Assembly (NCBI RefSeq): GCF_000312365.2
Contig: NZ_HG003687.1
Span: forward strand, 1-47,116
From: Anaerococcus provencensis
Lineage (GTDB): Bacteria; Bacillota; Clostridia; Tissierellales; Peptoniphilaceae
DNA length: 47,116 bases
Reading direction: 5' to 3'
Shown: positions 1-10,058 of the stretch, piece after piece
Layout of the letters: every line of letters begins with the position of its first letter
Position numbering within the stretch: the stretch's first letter is position 1
Translations under genes and position numbers: made by a program
Notes under the pieces: generated by a model
Told to the model about the DNA's origin: nothing
The model's input: the letters and a program-made list of their open reading frames with translations, nothing else
Database searches by the model: none

Positions 1-557
1 AAAAATTGGTGTTTTCTAAATCTTGAATTTCTAAAATCGCAAACTCGCTACGCTCAAACAGTGCGATTTCTTAACGAAATTCTACGATTTGAAAACAAAG
101 CAATTTTCCCACCTCTAAGCCTATGGATTTAGTATTTGTAGGCTTAGTGGTGCAGTGAATATTGTATTAACAATCTAAACAAAAGAATTTGCGGAGCAAA
201 CTTCTACTAATCATTGCCCCACGCAGTGGCGGTGGGGGTGTAGAAGGTATAGGGGGATCGGGGGAAAGGAAAAAGGGGTCTCCGCTACCCCTAATTCCTA
301 TCCCCCGAGGTACAACGGTACAGCCTTAAATTATAGATAAAATATAAGACATTTATTACTTTTAAAATAAAAGAATATCTTCTTTGGAATTTTTTATAAA
401 GATCCTTCTGTCATTTCATTCCCTCGAGGATGACAAGCATGATAAAATACCATTAATACTATAAAATAAAAAACATTTACCTTATCAAAAACAATTTAGT
501 CATAGATATTTGGAAAATATCTATCAGCCCTTATTTACTTATATTTAATCAATTTTA
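1..557. other. Intergenic region with no gene; one long imperfect hairpin
   Basis: No convincing coding frame is visible. Positions 258-271 (TCGGGGGAAAGGAA) pair with 295-308 (TTCCTATCCCCCGA) with one mismatch, enclosing a second stem GGGGT/ACCCC at 275-279 and 287-291. No T-run follows directly, so it is not a clear terminator. The rest is AT-rich and unexplained. Confidence 0.6.
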
Positions 558-586
558 TTGCAATTTTTCACGTTTTATATGATAAT
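558..586 (+). promoter_or_regulatory. Probable sigma-A promoter of the nfeD-floA operon
   Basis: A -35-like TTGCAA (558-563) and a -10-like GATAAT (581-586) are separated by 17 bp, about 30 bp upstream of the first start codon. Confidence 0.5.
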
Positions 587-616
587 TAACCTATAAAATA
601 TAGGAAGGTGGTAAAG

Positions 617-1252
617 ATGCTTAATAATGATGTAACTATTGCTTTAAGTTTTATTTTGGCAGTTATTTCACTGATATCTGTTTTGTTTACTGATAAGAAA
701 ATTCTTTTTGCCATAATTACTATTGGTCTTTTTGGATTTTTCTATTATCAAAATTCTATACACAATGTAGCAGATAATATGACTATCGTTACCTTTGTTA
801 TGGGAATCTCTTTGTTAGCCCTTGAGATTTTCATTCCTAGTTTTGGCATTATTGGTATCATTGGAGCGATTTTGACTGTCTATTCTGTTATGGATAGCTA
901 TGAAAATAGCCAAACTGGAATAGCTGTTTTAGTTTTATCTGCTCTTGCTATAATTCTTACTGTGACAATTTATGTCAAGTTAGGTTTTTCTAATAATCTT
1001 TTTGACTCTTTTGTTTTAAAGAATGAAAACTCGGCACAAAGAGGATTCAATAGCAAAAAAGATTATAGTGAATTGATAGGCAAGACTGGCAAATCTAAGA
1101 CTATTCTTAGACCGACAGGTAGAGTTGAGATTGATGGCATATCCTATGATGCAAAGAGCGATTCCGATTTTATCGCAAAAGAGAAAGATGTTGAGGTTAC
1201 TGGCATTCGTGATGGCCACATAATAGTAAAGGAGAAAATATGGACTTTATAA
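617..1252 (+). CDS. NfeD-family membrane protein
   Basis: Partner of flotillin-like proteins in membrane microdomains. The N-terminal half carries several hydrophobic segments (one ending near [12 protein letters not shown], another near [14 protein letters not shown]). The C-terminal ~65 residues form the soluble NfeD OB-fold ([23 protein letters not shown], here paraphrased from its start, ending near [10 protein letters not shown]). I chose ATG 617 because AGGAAGG (602-608) sits 8 nt upstream; an in-frame GTG at 608 lies inside that ribosome site. The gene overlaps floA by 13 bp, so the two are probably translationally coupled. The short truncated form of NfeD without the protease domain is normal beside floA. 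Confidence 0.85.
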   Translation: MLNNDVTIALSFILAVISLISVLFTDKKILFAIITIGLFGFFYYQNSIHNVADNMTIVTFVMGISLLALEIFIPSFGIIGIIGAILTVYSVMDSYENSQTGIAVLVLSALAIILTVTIYVKLGFSNNLFDSFVLKNENSAQRGFNSKKDYSELIGKTGKSKTILRPTGRVEIDGISYDAKSDSDFIAKEKDVEVTGIRDGHIIVKEKIWTL

Positions 1253-2187
1253 TACCAGCAGCAATTATAATAATCGTACTAATAGTATTTTTCACAATGG
1301 TTCCAGTGGGACTTTGGATCACAGCTAGATTTTCTGGAGTTAATATTTCTATGGCAAGCCTTGTTGCTATGCGTTTTAGAAGGCTAAATCCTAATCTAAT
1401 TGTCAATGCCCTTATCAAATCCCATCAAGCAGGTATACCAATCAGAACAGAAGATTTGGAAAGTCACTATCTTGCTGGAGGTAATATCAACCAAGTTGTC
1501 GATGCCCTTATAGCAGCAGAACGTGCCAATATTGACTTAACATTCGAGCAAGCAGCAGCAATAGATCTTGCTGGCCGTAATGTTTTTGAAGCTGTACAAG
1601 TTTCTGTAACACCAAAAGTAATCAATACACCAGTTATAGCAGCTGTTGCAAAAAATGGTATTGAAGTAAAAGTTATTGCCAAAGTAACAGTTCGTGCCAA
1701 TATAGACAGACTTGTCGGTGGTGCAGGTGAGGAAACAATCATAGCCCGTGTTGGTGAAGGTATTGTAACAACAGTTGGTTCTGCAGATTCTCACGCTCAA
1801 GTTTTGGAAAACCCAGACAATATTTCCCAAACAGTTCTACTAAAGGGTCTTGATTCTGGTACTGCTTATGAAATCTTATCAATAGATATAGCAGATGTGG
1901 ATGTGGGACGTAACGTTGGTGCAGAACTTCAACGTGACCAAGCTGAAGCTGACAAGAACATTGCCCAAGCTAAAGCCGAAGAACGTCGTGCCCAAGCTAT
2001 TGCCCTTGAACAAGAAAACAAGGCTAAAGTTGTGGAAGCAGAAGCAAGAATACCAGAAGCAATTGCAAAAGCCTTTGAAGAAGGCAACCTTGGTATCATG
2101 GATTATTACAATATGAGAAATGTTAATGCGGATACCAAAATGCGTGAAAGCCTATCAGATGTAGATTCTGGTGATTTTGATGTCTAG
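1240..2187 (+). CDS. floA: Flotillin-like protein FloA
   Basis: Scaffold protein of functional membrane microdomains. The ~315-residue length is typical. An N-terminal hydrophobic hairpin (about residues 4-28) is followed by the motif [18 protein letters not shown] and the SPFH-like core ([20 protein letters not shown] begins its central part). A charged Ala/Glu-rich coiled coil ([10 protein letters not shown] onward, with many EA and KA repeats) leads to the conserved tail with [11 protein letters not shown]. It overlaps nfeD at its start and the next gene at its end, so it is the middle gene of a three-gene operon. Confidence 0.95.
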   Translation: MDFIIPAAIIIIVLIVFFTMVPVGLWITARFSGVNISMASLVAMRFRRLNPNLIVNALIKSHQAGIPIRTEDLESHYLAGGNINQVVDALIAAERANIDLTFEQAAAIDLAGRNVFEAVQVSVTPKVINTPVIAAVAKNGIEVKVIAKVTVRANIDRLVGGAGEETIIARVGEGIVTTVGSADSHAQVLENPDNISQTVLLKGLDSGTAYEILSIDIADVDVGRNVGAELQRDQAEADKNIAQAKAEERRAQAIALEQENKAKVVEAEARIPEAIAKAFEEGNLGIMDYYNMRNVNADTKMRESLSDVDSGDFDV

Positions 2188-2743
2188 GGAAAGCAATAAG
2201 AAAAACACATATAAATCCTTTGATGATTGGCTAAATTCTGCCAAGAAATCAATCAATGAATTTAAAGAAGAAGTTGAAATAGAACTTGAAGAAGAGGAGA
2301 AAAAGAAAAAATCTTTAGAGTCCTCTGACAAAAAGACGGTATATAGAAGGTTTTCTGACAATGCCGACCTAAAAGAAATTTTCCCAAGACCACAAAAATC
2401 TAAGTCTGACCAAGTTCTTATGGATAATAAATCCCACGAGGGCAAGGTTAATTCCAGAGGAAGTATAACAGGAAGTCCTATCATGGGCAACGAGGGAGAT
2501 CCGGTAAATCCAGAGCTTAGAAAGAGACTTGAAGAAAAAAGACGAGCTGAAAGAAATGCAGCAAGAAAAAAAGAAGAGAAGCTATCTATAGAAAGCTACA
2601 AGAGAAAATCTGTCAAAGAAGCTGAAAAGAAAGCACAAATATCTTCCTTCAAAAAGTCTTTGAAAAACAAAGAAACATTTAGAAAGGCAATACTTGCCTC
2701 AGAAATTCTAGGCCCTTCACTTTCTAAAAGAAATAATCATTAA
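2180..2743 (+). CDS. Hypothetical charged protein of the floA operon
   Basis: I do not recognise a family. The product is about 187 residues, very rich in Lys and Glu, with predicted coiled-coil stretches near residues 18-46 (a run of Glu then Lys) and 112-150 ([15 protein letters not shown]). It has no membrane segment or signal peptide. The start is uncertain: ATG 2180 overlaps the floA stop and GTG 2171 is also in frame. Neither has a clear ribosome site, so reinitiation after floA is likely. It is probably a cytoplasmic accessory protein of the FloA/NfeD membrane complex, judged by position only. Confidence 0.65.
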   Translation: MSRESNKKNTYKSFDDWLNSAKKSINEFKEEVEIELEEEEKKKKSLESSDKKTVYRRFSDNADLKEIFPRPQKSKSDQVLMDNKSHEGKVNSRGSITGSPIMGNEGDPVNPELRKRLEEKRRAERNAARKKEEKLSIESYKRKSVKEAEKKAQISSFKKSLKNKETFRKAILASEILGPSLSKRNNH

Positions 2744-2787
2744 AAAAGGTATAATAGAAGGACAAGAAAGCAATCGGAGGGATTGAT

Positions 2788-3780
2788 ATTAATAGAAATA
2801 TTAAGATAGATAATCAAAATGATATAAGAACCCTATTTGGAAATTTTGATTCCAATAGAAAATATATAGAAGAACGTTTCAATACAAAAATAAAACTTGC
2901 TGACGATGGAATTGAAGTAAGTGGCGAAGGCATAAACACAGAATTTGCAAAAGAGCTAATCATAGAACTATTAAATGAAATCAAGAAAAATGGTTCTATC
3001 GACTTTCAAAAGATAAAGTACCATGCAGATATGCTTGAACGCGAAAACAAGGATGTGATAAAACAAGCCTTGGATGATGCAATCATCACAACAGCAACAG
3101 GTAAGCCAATCAAACCAAAGACCTTGGGCCAACAAGCCTACATAGAAAAGATCAAAAACAATGACGTTGTCTTTGGCATCGGTCCAGCTGGTACAGGAAA
3201 AACCTACCTTGCAGTAGCCATGGCAGTAAGAAGCTTCAAACAGGGAGAAGTCAATAGGATAATTTTGACTCGTCCTGCAGTTGAAGCTGGGGAAAGCCTT
3301 GGTTTCTTGCCGGGAGATTTGCAAGATAAGGTTGATCCATATCTTAGACCCCTTTACGACGGACTTTTTGAAATCCTGGGCTTTGAAACCTACCAAGGTT
3401 TTGTAGAAAAAGGCATGATAGAAGTAGCTCCCCTTGCTTACATGAGAGGTAGGACTTTGGATAATGCCTTTGTAATCCTAGATGAGGCCCAAAACACCAC
3501 AAGTGAGCAAATGAAGATGTTTTTGACTCGCTTGGGCTATGGATCAAAGGCCATTATAACAGGTGATAAGACTCAGGTAGACCTTCCAAGAGGTAGGATG
3601 AGCGGACTAAAAACAGCCGAACGCATATTAAAAAATATCAATGGCATAGGCTTTCAAAACTTCTCGTCAATAGATGTTGTAAGACACCCGCTTGTACAAA
3701 AGATAATCGACGCTTACGACAGAGATGACCAAGCAAGAGAAGCAAAAAAACTTGAAGCAAAGAACAAAGAAGCTGAATAA
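2788..3780 (+). CDS. phoH: PhoH-like ATPase, apparent ATT start codon
   Basis: PhoH family P-loop ATPase, part of the conserved phoH-ybeY block linked to RNA metabolism. The Walker A motif GPAGTGKT and the conserved LTRPAVEAGESLGFLPGD and VILDEAQNTT stretches are intact. The first ATG in frame (3031) would remove the N-terminal KH-like region that PhoH proteins carry. The open frame continues upstream without a stop, with family-like sequence (KIDNQNDIRTLFGNFD). A strong ribosome site GGAGGG (2776-2781) lies 6 nt before ATT 2788, which gives 330 residues, the normal length. No ATG, GTG or TTG exists in frame at that place; TTG 2783 is out of frame and soon meets a stop. A TATAAT (2750-2755) may be the promoter. 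Confidence 0.85.
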   Translation: MNRNIKIDNQNDIRTLFGNFDSNRKYIEERFNTKIKLADDGIEVSGEGINTEFAKELIIELLNEIKKNGSIDFQKIKYHADMLERENKDVIKQALDDAIITTATGKPIKPKTLGQQAYIEKIKNNDVVFGIGPAGTGKTYLAVAMAVRSFKQGEVNRIILTRPAVEAGESLGFLPGDLQDKVDPYLRPLYDGLFEILGFETYQGFVEKGMIEVAPLAYMRGRTLDNAFVILDEAQNTTSEQMKMFLTRLGYGSKAIITGDKTQVDLPRGRMSGLKTAERILKNINGIGFQNFSSIDVVRHPLVQKIIDAYDRDDQAREAKKLEAKNKEAE

Positions 3781-3792
3781 AGTAGGTAATTA

Positions 3793-4242
3793 ATGAATCT
3801 TTTAATCACAAATGAAACTAATGAAAAAATAGAAATGGATGAGAAGTTAGAGAGCGTTATAAAAACAGTCCTTGAAACTGAGGGTCTTTCTTTGGCTTAT
3901 GAAGTTTCTATTACTTTTGTCGATAAAGATGAGATTCACCAATTAAATAAGGAATTTAGGAATGTAGATAGGCCAACAGATGTCCTATCTTTTCCTATGG
4001 ATACAGACTTTATTGTTGAGGGTGTGGATGCCATGCTTGGCGATATTGTCATTTGCATGGATGTGGCAAAGGAGCAAGCGAGAGACCTTGGCCATAGCCT
4101 AGATCGTGAGATTATGTATCTAACCTGCCATTCTACCTTGCATCTTTTGGGCTACGATCATATGAATGATGATGAGAAAAGAGAAATGCGTGCCCGCGAA
4201 AAAGAAGTTATGAAAATCTTGGGGGTCTTCAAAAATGACTGA
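3793..4242 (+). CDS. ybeY: Endoribonuclease YbeY
   Basis: Single-strand endoribonuclease for 16S rRNA 3' maturation and late 70S quality control. The zinc site H-x3-H-x5-H is present in HSTLHLLGYDH near residues 114-124. The substrate-pocket motif NKEFRNVDRPTDVLSFP is intact. Length (149 residues) is normal. It follows phoH by 12 nt and overlaps the next gene by 8 nt, so it belongs to one transcription unit. Confidence 0.96.
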   Translation: MNLLITNETNEKIEMDEKLESVIKTVLETEGLSLAYEVSITFVDKDEIHQLNKEFRNVDRPTDVLSFPMDTDFIVEGVDAMLGDIVICMDVAKEQARDLGHSLDREIMYLTCHSTLHLLGYDHMNDDEKREMRAREKEVMKILGVFKND

Positions 4243-5080
4243 TAAGACTGACAGAGACCTGCTAAAAGAAGAATTAAAAAATGAAATATTAGAGGAGTGG
4301 CGTAAAGAAGAAGATAGAAAAGAAGCTGCCCAGCAAGAATTACATGAGAGGAATTTTGAAAAAGAAGAACTTTCCCATGGTCAAAAATTTCTAAAAGGTT
4401 TTGACTACGCCTACGAGGGCCTAGTTTGGGCCATCAACCATGAGAAAAATATGAAATTCCACATGCTAATACTAGCCATACTTCTTGTAGGATCATTATT
4501 TTTTAACCTATCTAGGGTAGAGATGATCACCTTAGTATTTGCAGTTTGCTTTGTCCTAGGCTTTGAACTTTTGAACACTTCTATAGAGCAGGCAGTAAAC
4601 CTAGCCAGCGGAGGTAAGTATTCGTCCTTTGCCAAGGCTAGCAAGGACCTATCAGCTGCGGCAACATTTATAGCAGCCTTAAATGCACTTTTTGTTGCAT
4701 ATATGATATTTTTTGATAAGTTTTTGGACTTTTACAATTCGGTATTTGTAAGAATTACTAGAAGACCATCACACTTAGCAGTCATTACCATAGCCTTGGT
4801 TATAGTAGTTACTATATTTTTAAAGGGTGTTTTCTATGAAGGACATGGGACAGCCTTTAAGGGTGGCTTTGTTAGTGGACATACTTCGCTGGCATTTTGT
4901 ATTGCTACCATAGGCATTCTTTTGGTGGATGAACCACTAGTAAGGCTAATGTTTGCAGGTCTTGCTGTAATAGTTGCAGAAAGTAGGTATGAGGCTGACA
5001 TTCACTCCATACCAGAAATAATAAGAGGAGCCATACTTGGTACATCCATGGCTATGGCTATATTTGGGATATTTTCATGA
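4235..5080 (+). CDS. DgkA-type lipid kinase fused to a PAP2-like phosphatase domain
   Basis: Probably acts in lipid-carrier recycling: the N-terminal domain resembles Gram-positive undecaprenol/diacylglycerol kinase and the C-terminal domain resembles type 2 phosphatidic acid phosphatase. A charged, likely coiled-coil extension covers residues 1-45. The kinase core has the signature NTSIEQAVN and a KDLSAAATF segment with three hydrophobic helices. The PAP2 part (about residues 170-281) shows SGHTSLAF and SRYEADIHS, matching motifs 2 and 3; the first motif is reduced to RRPSH. In one chain, one domain could phosphorylate and the other dephosphorylate the same lipid class. It overlaps ybeY and cdd. 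Confidence 0.85.
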   Translation: MTDKTDRDLLKEELKNEILEEWRKEEDRKEAAQQELHERNFEKEELSHGQKFLKGFDYAYEGLVWAINHEKNMKFHMLILAILLVGSLFFNLSRVEMITLVFAVCFVLGFELLNTSIEQAVNLASGGKYSSFAKASKDLSAAATFIAALNALFVAYMIFFDKFLDFYNSVFVRITRRPSHLAVITIALVIVVTIFLKGVFYEGHGTAFKGGFVSGHTSLAFCIATIGILLVDEPLVRLMFAGLAVIVAESRYEADIHSIPEIIRGAILGTSMAMAIFGIFS

Positions 5081-5478
5081 ACGAGATTAAAAAATTAATA
5101 CAAATGGCTCTAGACAACAAGGAAAACTCCTACTCTCCCTATTCACATTTTAGAGTTTCATCAGTAGTAAAGACTAAGTCAGGCTCTATATATAAGGGAG
5201 TAAATATTGAAAATGCTGCATATTCGCCAAGTCTTTGTGCCGAAAGGTCAGCAATGAGTGCGGCCATCAGCAATGGCCAAAGAGACTTTTCCTATATTGT
5301 TATAAATGGCGATAGCAAGGATACTTTTCCTTGTGGAGTTTGCAGGCAATTTATCAGAGAATTTGCAGATTCTGACACCAAAATTGTTATAGCAAATTCT
5401 ATAGATGATTACAAAGAATACACAATAGAAGAACTTTTGCCATATAGTTTTTCAAATGAGGACTTAAAAGATATATGA
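5077..5478 (+). CDS. cdd: Cytidine deaminase
   Basis: Pyrimidine salvage enzyme, cytidine to uridine. The catalytic motifs are clear: CAERSA (Cys and Glu of the active site) and PCGVCRQ (two zinc-binding Cys). The N-terminal SPYSHFRVSS substrate region is present. The 133-residue length is that of the small tetrameric enzyme. Its start overlaps the previous stop by 4 nt and its end overlaps era by 4 nt. Confidence 0.96.
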   Translation: MNEIKKLIQMALDNKENSYSPYSHFRVSSVVKTKSGSIYKGVNIENAAYSPSLCAERSAMSAAISNGQRDFSYIVINGDSKDTFPCGVCRQFIREFADSDTKIVIANSIDDYKEYTIEELLPYSFSNEDLKDI

Positions 5479-6356
5479 AATCAGGATTTATATCAGTAGT
5501 AGGCAGAGCCAATGTTGGCAAATCAACCCTTATGGCCAAGATCTTGGGTGAGAAGATTTCTATAATTTCCAACAAGGCCCAAACTACCAGAGATAAAATA
5601 CAAATAATATATAACGATGAGGAAAGCCAAATCATATTTATCGACACACCAGGTATCCAAACCCCATCCAACAAGCTTCAAGAAAAACTCTTTGAATTTT
5701 CAGAAGAAAGCTTGAAAGAATCGGATATAGTTACCTTTGTAGTGGACAATTCTCTAGAAATCGGTAGGCTTGATAATGAGATTATCGATATGCTTGAAAG
5801 AATCCACGTGCCTAAAATCCTAGTCATAAACAAAGTTGACTTATTAAGCCAAGATGAACTTGACCAAATCAAAGAAAAATACCAAGCTATGGATATGTTT
5901 GATGAAATTATTGGAATTTCCGCTCTGGAGGATAAAAATATCAAGGCCTACATAGAAACTATCAAGTCCATGCTAGATGAGGGTCCAGCCTACTACGATA
6001 GGGATATGATAACCGATAAGAGCGAACGCTTTATTGTATCAGAGATTATCCGTGAAAAGGCTCTAAACAACCTAAGCGAAGAAGTTCCTCATGGCATAGC
6101 CGTTCGCATAGACAATTTCAAAGAAAGAGAAAACAAGAGACTTATTGATATTGATGCTACAATCATAGTTGAAAGGAATTCTCACAAGGAAATTGTCATC
6201 GGCAAGGGGGGATCCATGGTCAAAAAAATCGGCATGGAAGCTAGAAAAGAGATCGAGATTTTCCTAGACTCAAAGGTCAATCTAAAGCTATGGGTCAAGG
6301 TTGAAAAAGATTGGCGCAAAAAAGAAAAAATGGTGGATAGATTTGGCTACAAATGA
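5475..6356 (+). CDS. era: GTPase Era
   Basis: Essential GTPase that binds the 3' end of 16S rRNA during 30S assembly. G1 is GRANVGKS, G3 is DTPGIQ, G4 is NKVD and G5 is the SALED region. The C-terminal KH domain carries GKGGSMVKKIG. Length (293 residues) is normal. G1 begins at residue 9, as in other Era proteins. Clustered with ybeY and phoH, genes with a linked role in ribosome maturation. Confidence 0.97.
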   Translation: MKSGFISVVGRANVGKSTLMAKILGEKISIISNKAQTTRDKIQIIYNDEESQIIFIDTPGIQTPSNKLQEKLFEFSEESLKESDIVTFVVDNSLEIGRLDNEIIDMLERIHVPKILVINKVDLLSQDELDQIKEKYQAMDMFDEIIGISALEDKNIKAYIETIKSMLDEGPAYYDRDMITDKSERFIVSEIIREKALNNLSEEVPHGIAVRIDNFKERENKRLIDIDATIIVERNSHKEIVIGKGGSMVKKIGMEARKEIEIFLDSKVNLKLWVKVEKDWRKKEKMVDRFGYK

Positions 6357-6366
6357 CCTATCAGAT

Positions 6367-7107
6367 GTGACAGGCTTTATCCTAAGAGAATTCCCCTACA
6401 AGGAAACAAGCAAAATCTTGGAAGTTTTCACCAGGGAATATGGCAAAATTTCCATAATAGCTAAGGGAATCAATGGGAAAAACAAATCATCTGCTACAAG
6501 TAGGCGCTTTGTCAAGGTCAACGTTAACCTCTATAAGTCTGGTAAAGACTTTTATGGGCTTAAGGAAATTAGCCTTATCAATGCCTACAATAAATCTAAC
6601 AAAAGTTTTGATGTTATATTGTATAAGTCGGCTATAGCAGACCTTTTATTAAGGACTATAGACCAAACTCAAATTGATGTAGTTTACAGACTCTTAGATA
6701 ATAGTTTTTTGGCCTTTGAAAATGCAAGAGAAAACCAGTTAAATATTTTCTTGGCCTTTCTTTTGAAATATATATCATTTTCAGGATTTAAGCCAAATCT
6801 ATCAACTTGCGGTGTTTGCGGGAGACAGATTAGAAACGAGGACTTGTATTTTTCCAATAGTCAAGCCTCTTTGATTTGTTCCGATGACAAATACCAGATT
6901 TATGATAAAATTTTTCTTACAAAAGAAGAATTTGTCTACCTAAAAAAATTATTATATACAAATTCAGAAGAACTTTCTTCTGTAAACTTAGTCAAATCAG
7001 TGGACAAAGTGACTAACTTAATCATTGACTACACCCTAGATAAGCTTGAAATAGCTAGATTTTCATCAATGGATTGGGTGTATAAGAAAGCTTTCGAAAG
7101 GAATTAA
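6367..7107 (+). CDS. recO: DNA repair protein RecO
   Basis: Recombination mediator that works with RecR to load RecA on SSB-coated DNA. The N-terminal OB-fold starts [20 protein letters not shown], and a four-cysteine zinc motif is half preserved: CGVCGRQ with a later single Cys (SLICSDD). I chose GTG 6367 because the OB-fold begins there and gives a normal 246 residues. In-frame TTG codons at 6343 and 6301 would add residues encoded inside era. There is no strong ribosome site for any of them, so translation may depend on era. Confidence 0.9.
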   Translation: MTGFILREFPYKETSKILEVFTREYGKISIIAKGINGKNKSSATSRRFVKVNVNLYKSGKDFYGLKEISLINAYNKSNKSFDVILYKSAIADLLLRTIDQTQIDVVYRLLDNSFLAFENARENQLNIFLAFLLKYISFSGFKPNLSTCGVCGRQIRNEDLYFSNSQASLICSDDKYQIYDKIFLTKEEFVYLKKLLYTNSEELSSVNLVKSVDKVTNLIIDYTLDKLEIARFSSMDWVYKKAFERN

Positions 7108-7108
7108 T

Positions 7109-7993
7109 ATGCTTTATTTTGAAGATTTAATACTAAAACTAGAACAGTATTGGATAGAAGCTGGCTGCTCGGTTATGTTTTCTTACGATACAGAAAAAGG
7201 TGCAGGAACTATGAACCCTCACACCTTCCTAAGGGCTCTTGGCCCAGAACCATGGTCAGTTGTTTATGTTGAGCCAAGCCGCCGTCCAGCAGATGGCCGC
7301 TATGGTGAAAACCCAAATAGGCTCTATCAACATCACCAACTCCAAGTGCTCTTGAAACCAACACCAGAAAATATCCAAGACCTATACCTTAAGTGCCTAG
7401 AAACCATAGGAATTGATCCAAAAGAACACGACATCCGTTTTGTAGAGGACAACTGGGAATCACCAACTCTAGGAGCTTGGGGCCTTGGCTGGGAAGTATG
7501 GCTAGATGGTATGGAAATTACCCAATTTACCTATTTCCAACAAGTTGGAGGTATCAACTGCGAGATTGAAAGTGGAGAGATTACCATTGGCCTAGAAAGA
7601 CTTTGCATGTACCTACAAAATGTGGAAAGTGTTTACGACATCAAATGGTCAGAGAATTTAACCTATGGAGATGTCTTCAAACAAGCAGAGTATGAGAATT
7701 CAAAGTATTCATTTGAAGATGCTGATAGTGATCTTTTGATGGAATTATTTGATATTTACGAAAAGGAAGCAAACAGACTCATTGACCTAGGCCTCATATA
7801 TCCAGCCTACGACAATGTCCTAAAAACTAGCCATACCTTTAACACACTCGATGCAAAAGGAGCCATTTCAGTATCTGAAAGAAGCCACTATATCAAAAGA
7901 GTGCGTGATGTGAGCAGTAAGGTTGCACAAAGATATTTAGAAATCAGAGAAGAGCAAGGATACCCTCTTCTAAGAAAGGATAATGATGAGTAA
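7109..7993 (+). CDS. glyQ: Glycyl-tRNA synthetase alpha subunit
   Basis: Catalytic subunit of the alpha2beta2 bacterial glycyl-tRNA synthetase. Family signatures include [19 protein letters not shown], the [17 protein letters not shown] region and [20 protein letters not shown]. Length (294 residues) is normal. The 3' end overlaps glyS by 11 bp, so both subunits are made in coupled fashion. Confidence 0.98.
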   Translation: MLYFEDLILKLEQYWIEAGCSVMFSYDTEKGAGTMNPHTFLRALGPEPWSVVYVEPSRRPADGRYGENPNRLYQHHQLQVLLKPTPENIQDLYLKCLETIGIDPKEHDIRFVEDNWESPTLGAWGLGWEVWLDGMEITQFTYFQQVGGINCEIESGEITIGLERLCMYLQNVESVYDIKWSENLTYGDVFKQAEYENSKYSFEDADSDLLMELFDIYEKEANRLIDLGLIYPAYDNVLKTSHTFNTLDAKGAISVSERSHYIKRVRDVSSKVAQRYLEIREEQGYPLLRKDNDE

Positions 7994-10049
7994 TTACTTA
8001 TTAGAAATCGGTGTAGAAGAGATACCTTCAGATTATATTGACAAGACAAAAAGTCAACTAAAGGAAAAATTTGAAAAATTATTAGACGAAAATAAACTTA
8101 CTTACGATCAAGTAAGAGTGGAATCAACACCTAGAAGATTTGCCATATTTATAGAAAATGTAAATGCCAATGAGTCTAAGGAGAAGATATCAGTCAAAGG
8201 ACCTAGTGCAAAGATTGCCTACGATGAAAATGGTGAACCTACTAAGCCATTACTTGGTTTTCTTAGGGGACAAAAGGCTGAACTTTCTGATGTCATAGTA
8301 AAAGATTTCAAGGGTTCTGACTATATATTCATAGAAAAAGAAGAAGAGAGCAAGTCAGTAGCAGATGTCCTAAAAGAAAATGTCTATGACCTAGTAAAAT
8401 CAATATCATTTAATAGATCTATGCGCTGGGGTGGCAAATCAATCAGATGGGCTAGACCAATCAGATACTTTGTGTCTATCCTAGATGATCAAATTCTAGA
8501 CTTTGATGCAGAAGGCATAAGAGTATCCAATGTCACAAAAGGACACAGAAGCCTTGGATTTGACCATATTGTGATTGACAAAATCGAAAACTATGAAAAA
8601 CTACTAAAAGAAAACTATGTAATCCTTCCTTACAAGGAAAGAAGAGACATCATCCTTCGTGGCCTAAATAAACACGATATGGAAAAGGGTGGGGAGTACA
8701 TGAAAGATGAGGCCCTACTTGATGAAGTCATCAACATAGTAGAATATCCAACAGTCCTAATTGGAGATATCGACCCAAAATATCTATCACTTCCAAAGGA
8801 AGTCATAGTAACACCAATGAAAGATCACCAAAGATATTTCCCAATGCTTGATGAAAACAAAAACCTTATGCCATACTTTATGCTGGTAAGAAATGGCGAT
8901 GACAACCACAGTGAAAATGTAGTAGAAGGAAACAAAAAAGTATTGGTGGCAAGGCTTGAAGATGCCAAGTTCTTCTACGAACAAGATACAAATAAAAACT
9001 TAGAAGAATACGTAGAAGAATTGAAGAGTCTAACATTCTTTGAAGGCTTAGGTTCCATGTACCAAAAGACCCAAAGACTAGTGGAATTAACAGAAAAATT
9101 CCAACAAGAACTAAATCTTGGAGATGACATCAAAGAAGATCTAGCTCGTGCCTCCTACCTAGCAAAAGCAGACCTAGTTACAAAAATGGTAGTCGAGTTT
9201 ACAGAACTACAAGGGACTATGGGCAAGATTTACGCTAAAGCATCTGGAGAAGACCAAAGAGTAGCCAATGCCATAGAAGAACAATACAAGCCAAAATCAG
9301 CAAATGACGATCTTCCAGAATCAATGGTAGGCATAGTCCTATCCCTTGCTGACAAGATGGACTCAATTGTAGGCCTATACGCCATAGAAAAATATGTAAC
9401 AGGTAGCCAAGACCCATTTGCCCTAAGAAGAGCAGCCCTTGGACTTATCAATATTATTCTGGCTAATAATATAAATGTAGATTTAAAAGCATTAGTAAAC
9501 GATGCTCTTATAGTTTATACAGAGAAAAATGGTCTTGCATTTGACTATGACCAAACCATGCAAAAGACCCTAGACTTTATCAAAGACAGGCTAAAAAATA
9601 TGCTTATTGATGAAGGCTATAGATACGATGTTGTAAATGCTGTGATTAACACAAGCGATTCCAACATCCTAAAGATAGACCAAAAAGTCAAAGCAGTAAG
9701 TGACTTTATCAAAGATAATGATAGAGATTTAGAGTATTTCACAAGAATAATTAATCTAACTAAGAATTCTAACGACACAAATATTGACACAAATATTCTC
9801 GAAAATGATTTGGAAAAAGAATTCTATGAAGAAATAGTAAATCTTCCTGAAAATGGTCTTGCAACAAATGATGATTACAAAAATGAACTAGAGCTTCTTG
9901 CTAAAACAGGTGCAATTGGCAATAACTACCTAGACAATACAATGATAAATGTAGAAGATGAGGCCTTGAAATCAACAAGATTAGCTATGCTAAACGTCTT
10001 GGCCAAGAGAATAAAAAAGGTATTTGACGTAAACGAAATTGTAAGATAG
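7983..10049 (+). CDS. glyS: Glycyl-tRNA synthetase beta subunit
   Basis: tRNA-binding subunit of glycyl-tRNA synthetase. It begins with the typical [15 protein letters not shown] and has the HD-like central region ([18 protein letters not shown]) and the C-terminal anticodon-binding domain. Length (688 residues) is normal. Two consecutive ATG codons (7983, 7986) are possible starts, both overlapping glyQ. Confidence 0.98.
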   Translation: MMSNYLLEIGVEEIPSDYIDKTKSQLKEKFEKLLDENKLTYDQVRVESTPRRFAIFIENVNANESKEKISVKGPSAKIAYDENGEPTKPLLGFLRGQKAELSDVIVKDFKGSDYIFIEKEEESKSVADVLKENVYDLVKSISFNRSMRWGGKSIRWARPIRYFVSILDDQILDFDAEGIRVSNVTKGHRSLGFDHIVIDKIENYEKLLKENYVILPYKERRDIILRGLNKHDMEKGGEYMKDEALLDEVINIVEYPTVLIGDIDPKYLSLPKEVIVTPMKDHQRYFPMLDENKNLMPYFMLVRNGDDNHSENVVEGNKKVLVARLEDAKFFYEQDTNKNLEEYVEELKSLTFFEGLGSMYQKTQRLVELTEKFQQELNLGDDIKEDLARASYLAKADLVTKMVVEFTELQGTMGKIYAKASGEDQRVANAIEEQYKPKSANDDLPESMVGIVLSLADKMDSIVGLYAIEKYVTGSQDPFALRRAALGLINIILANNINVDLKALVNDALIVYTEKNGLAFDYDQTMQKTLDFIKDRLKNMLIDEGYRYDVVNAVINTSDSNILKIDQKVKAVSDFIKDNDRDLEYFTRIINLTKNSNDTNIDTNILENDLEKEFYEEIVNLPENGLATNDDYKNELELLAKTGAIGNNYLDNTMINVEDEALKSTRLAMLNVLAKRIKKVFDVNEIVR

Positions 10050-10058
10050 GAGATATGT

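Noticed and set aside
1016..1830. Minus-strand open frames opposite nfeD and floA
   Set aside because: They are opposite or out of frame with clearly conserved proteins and have no ribosome sites.
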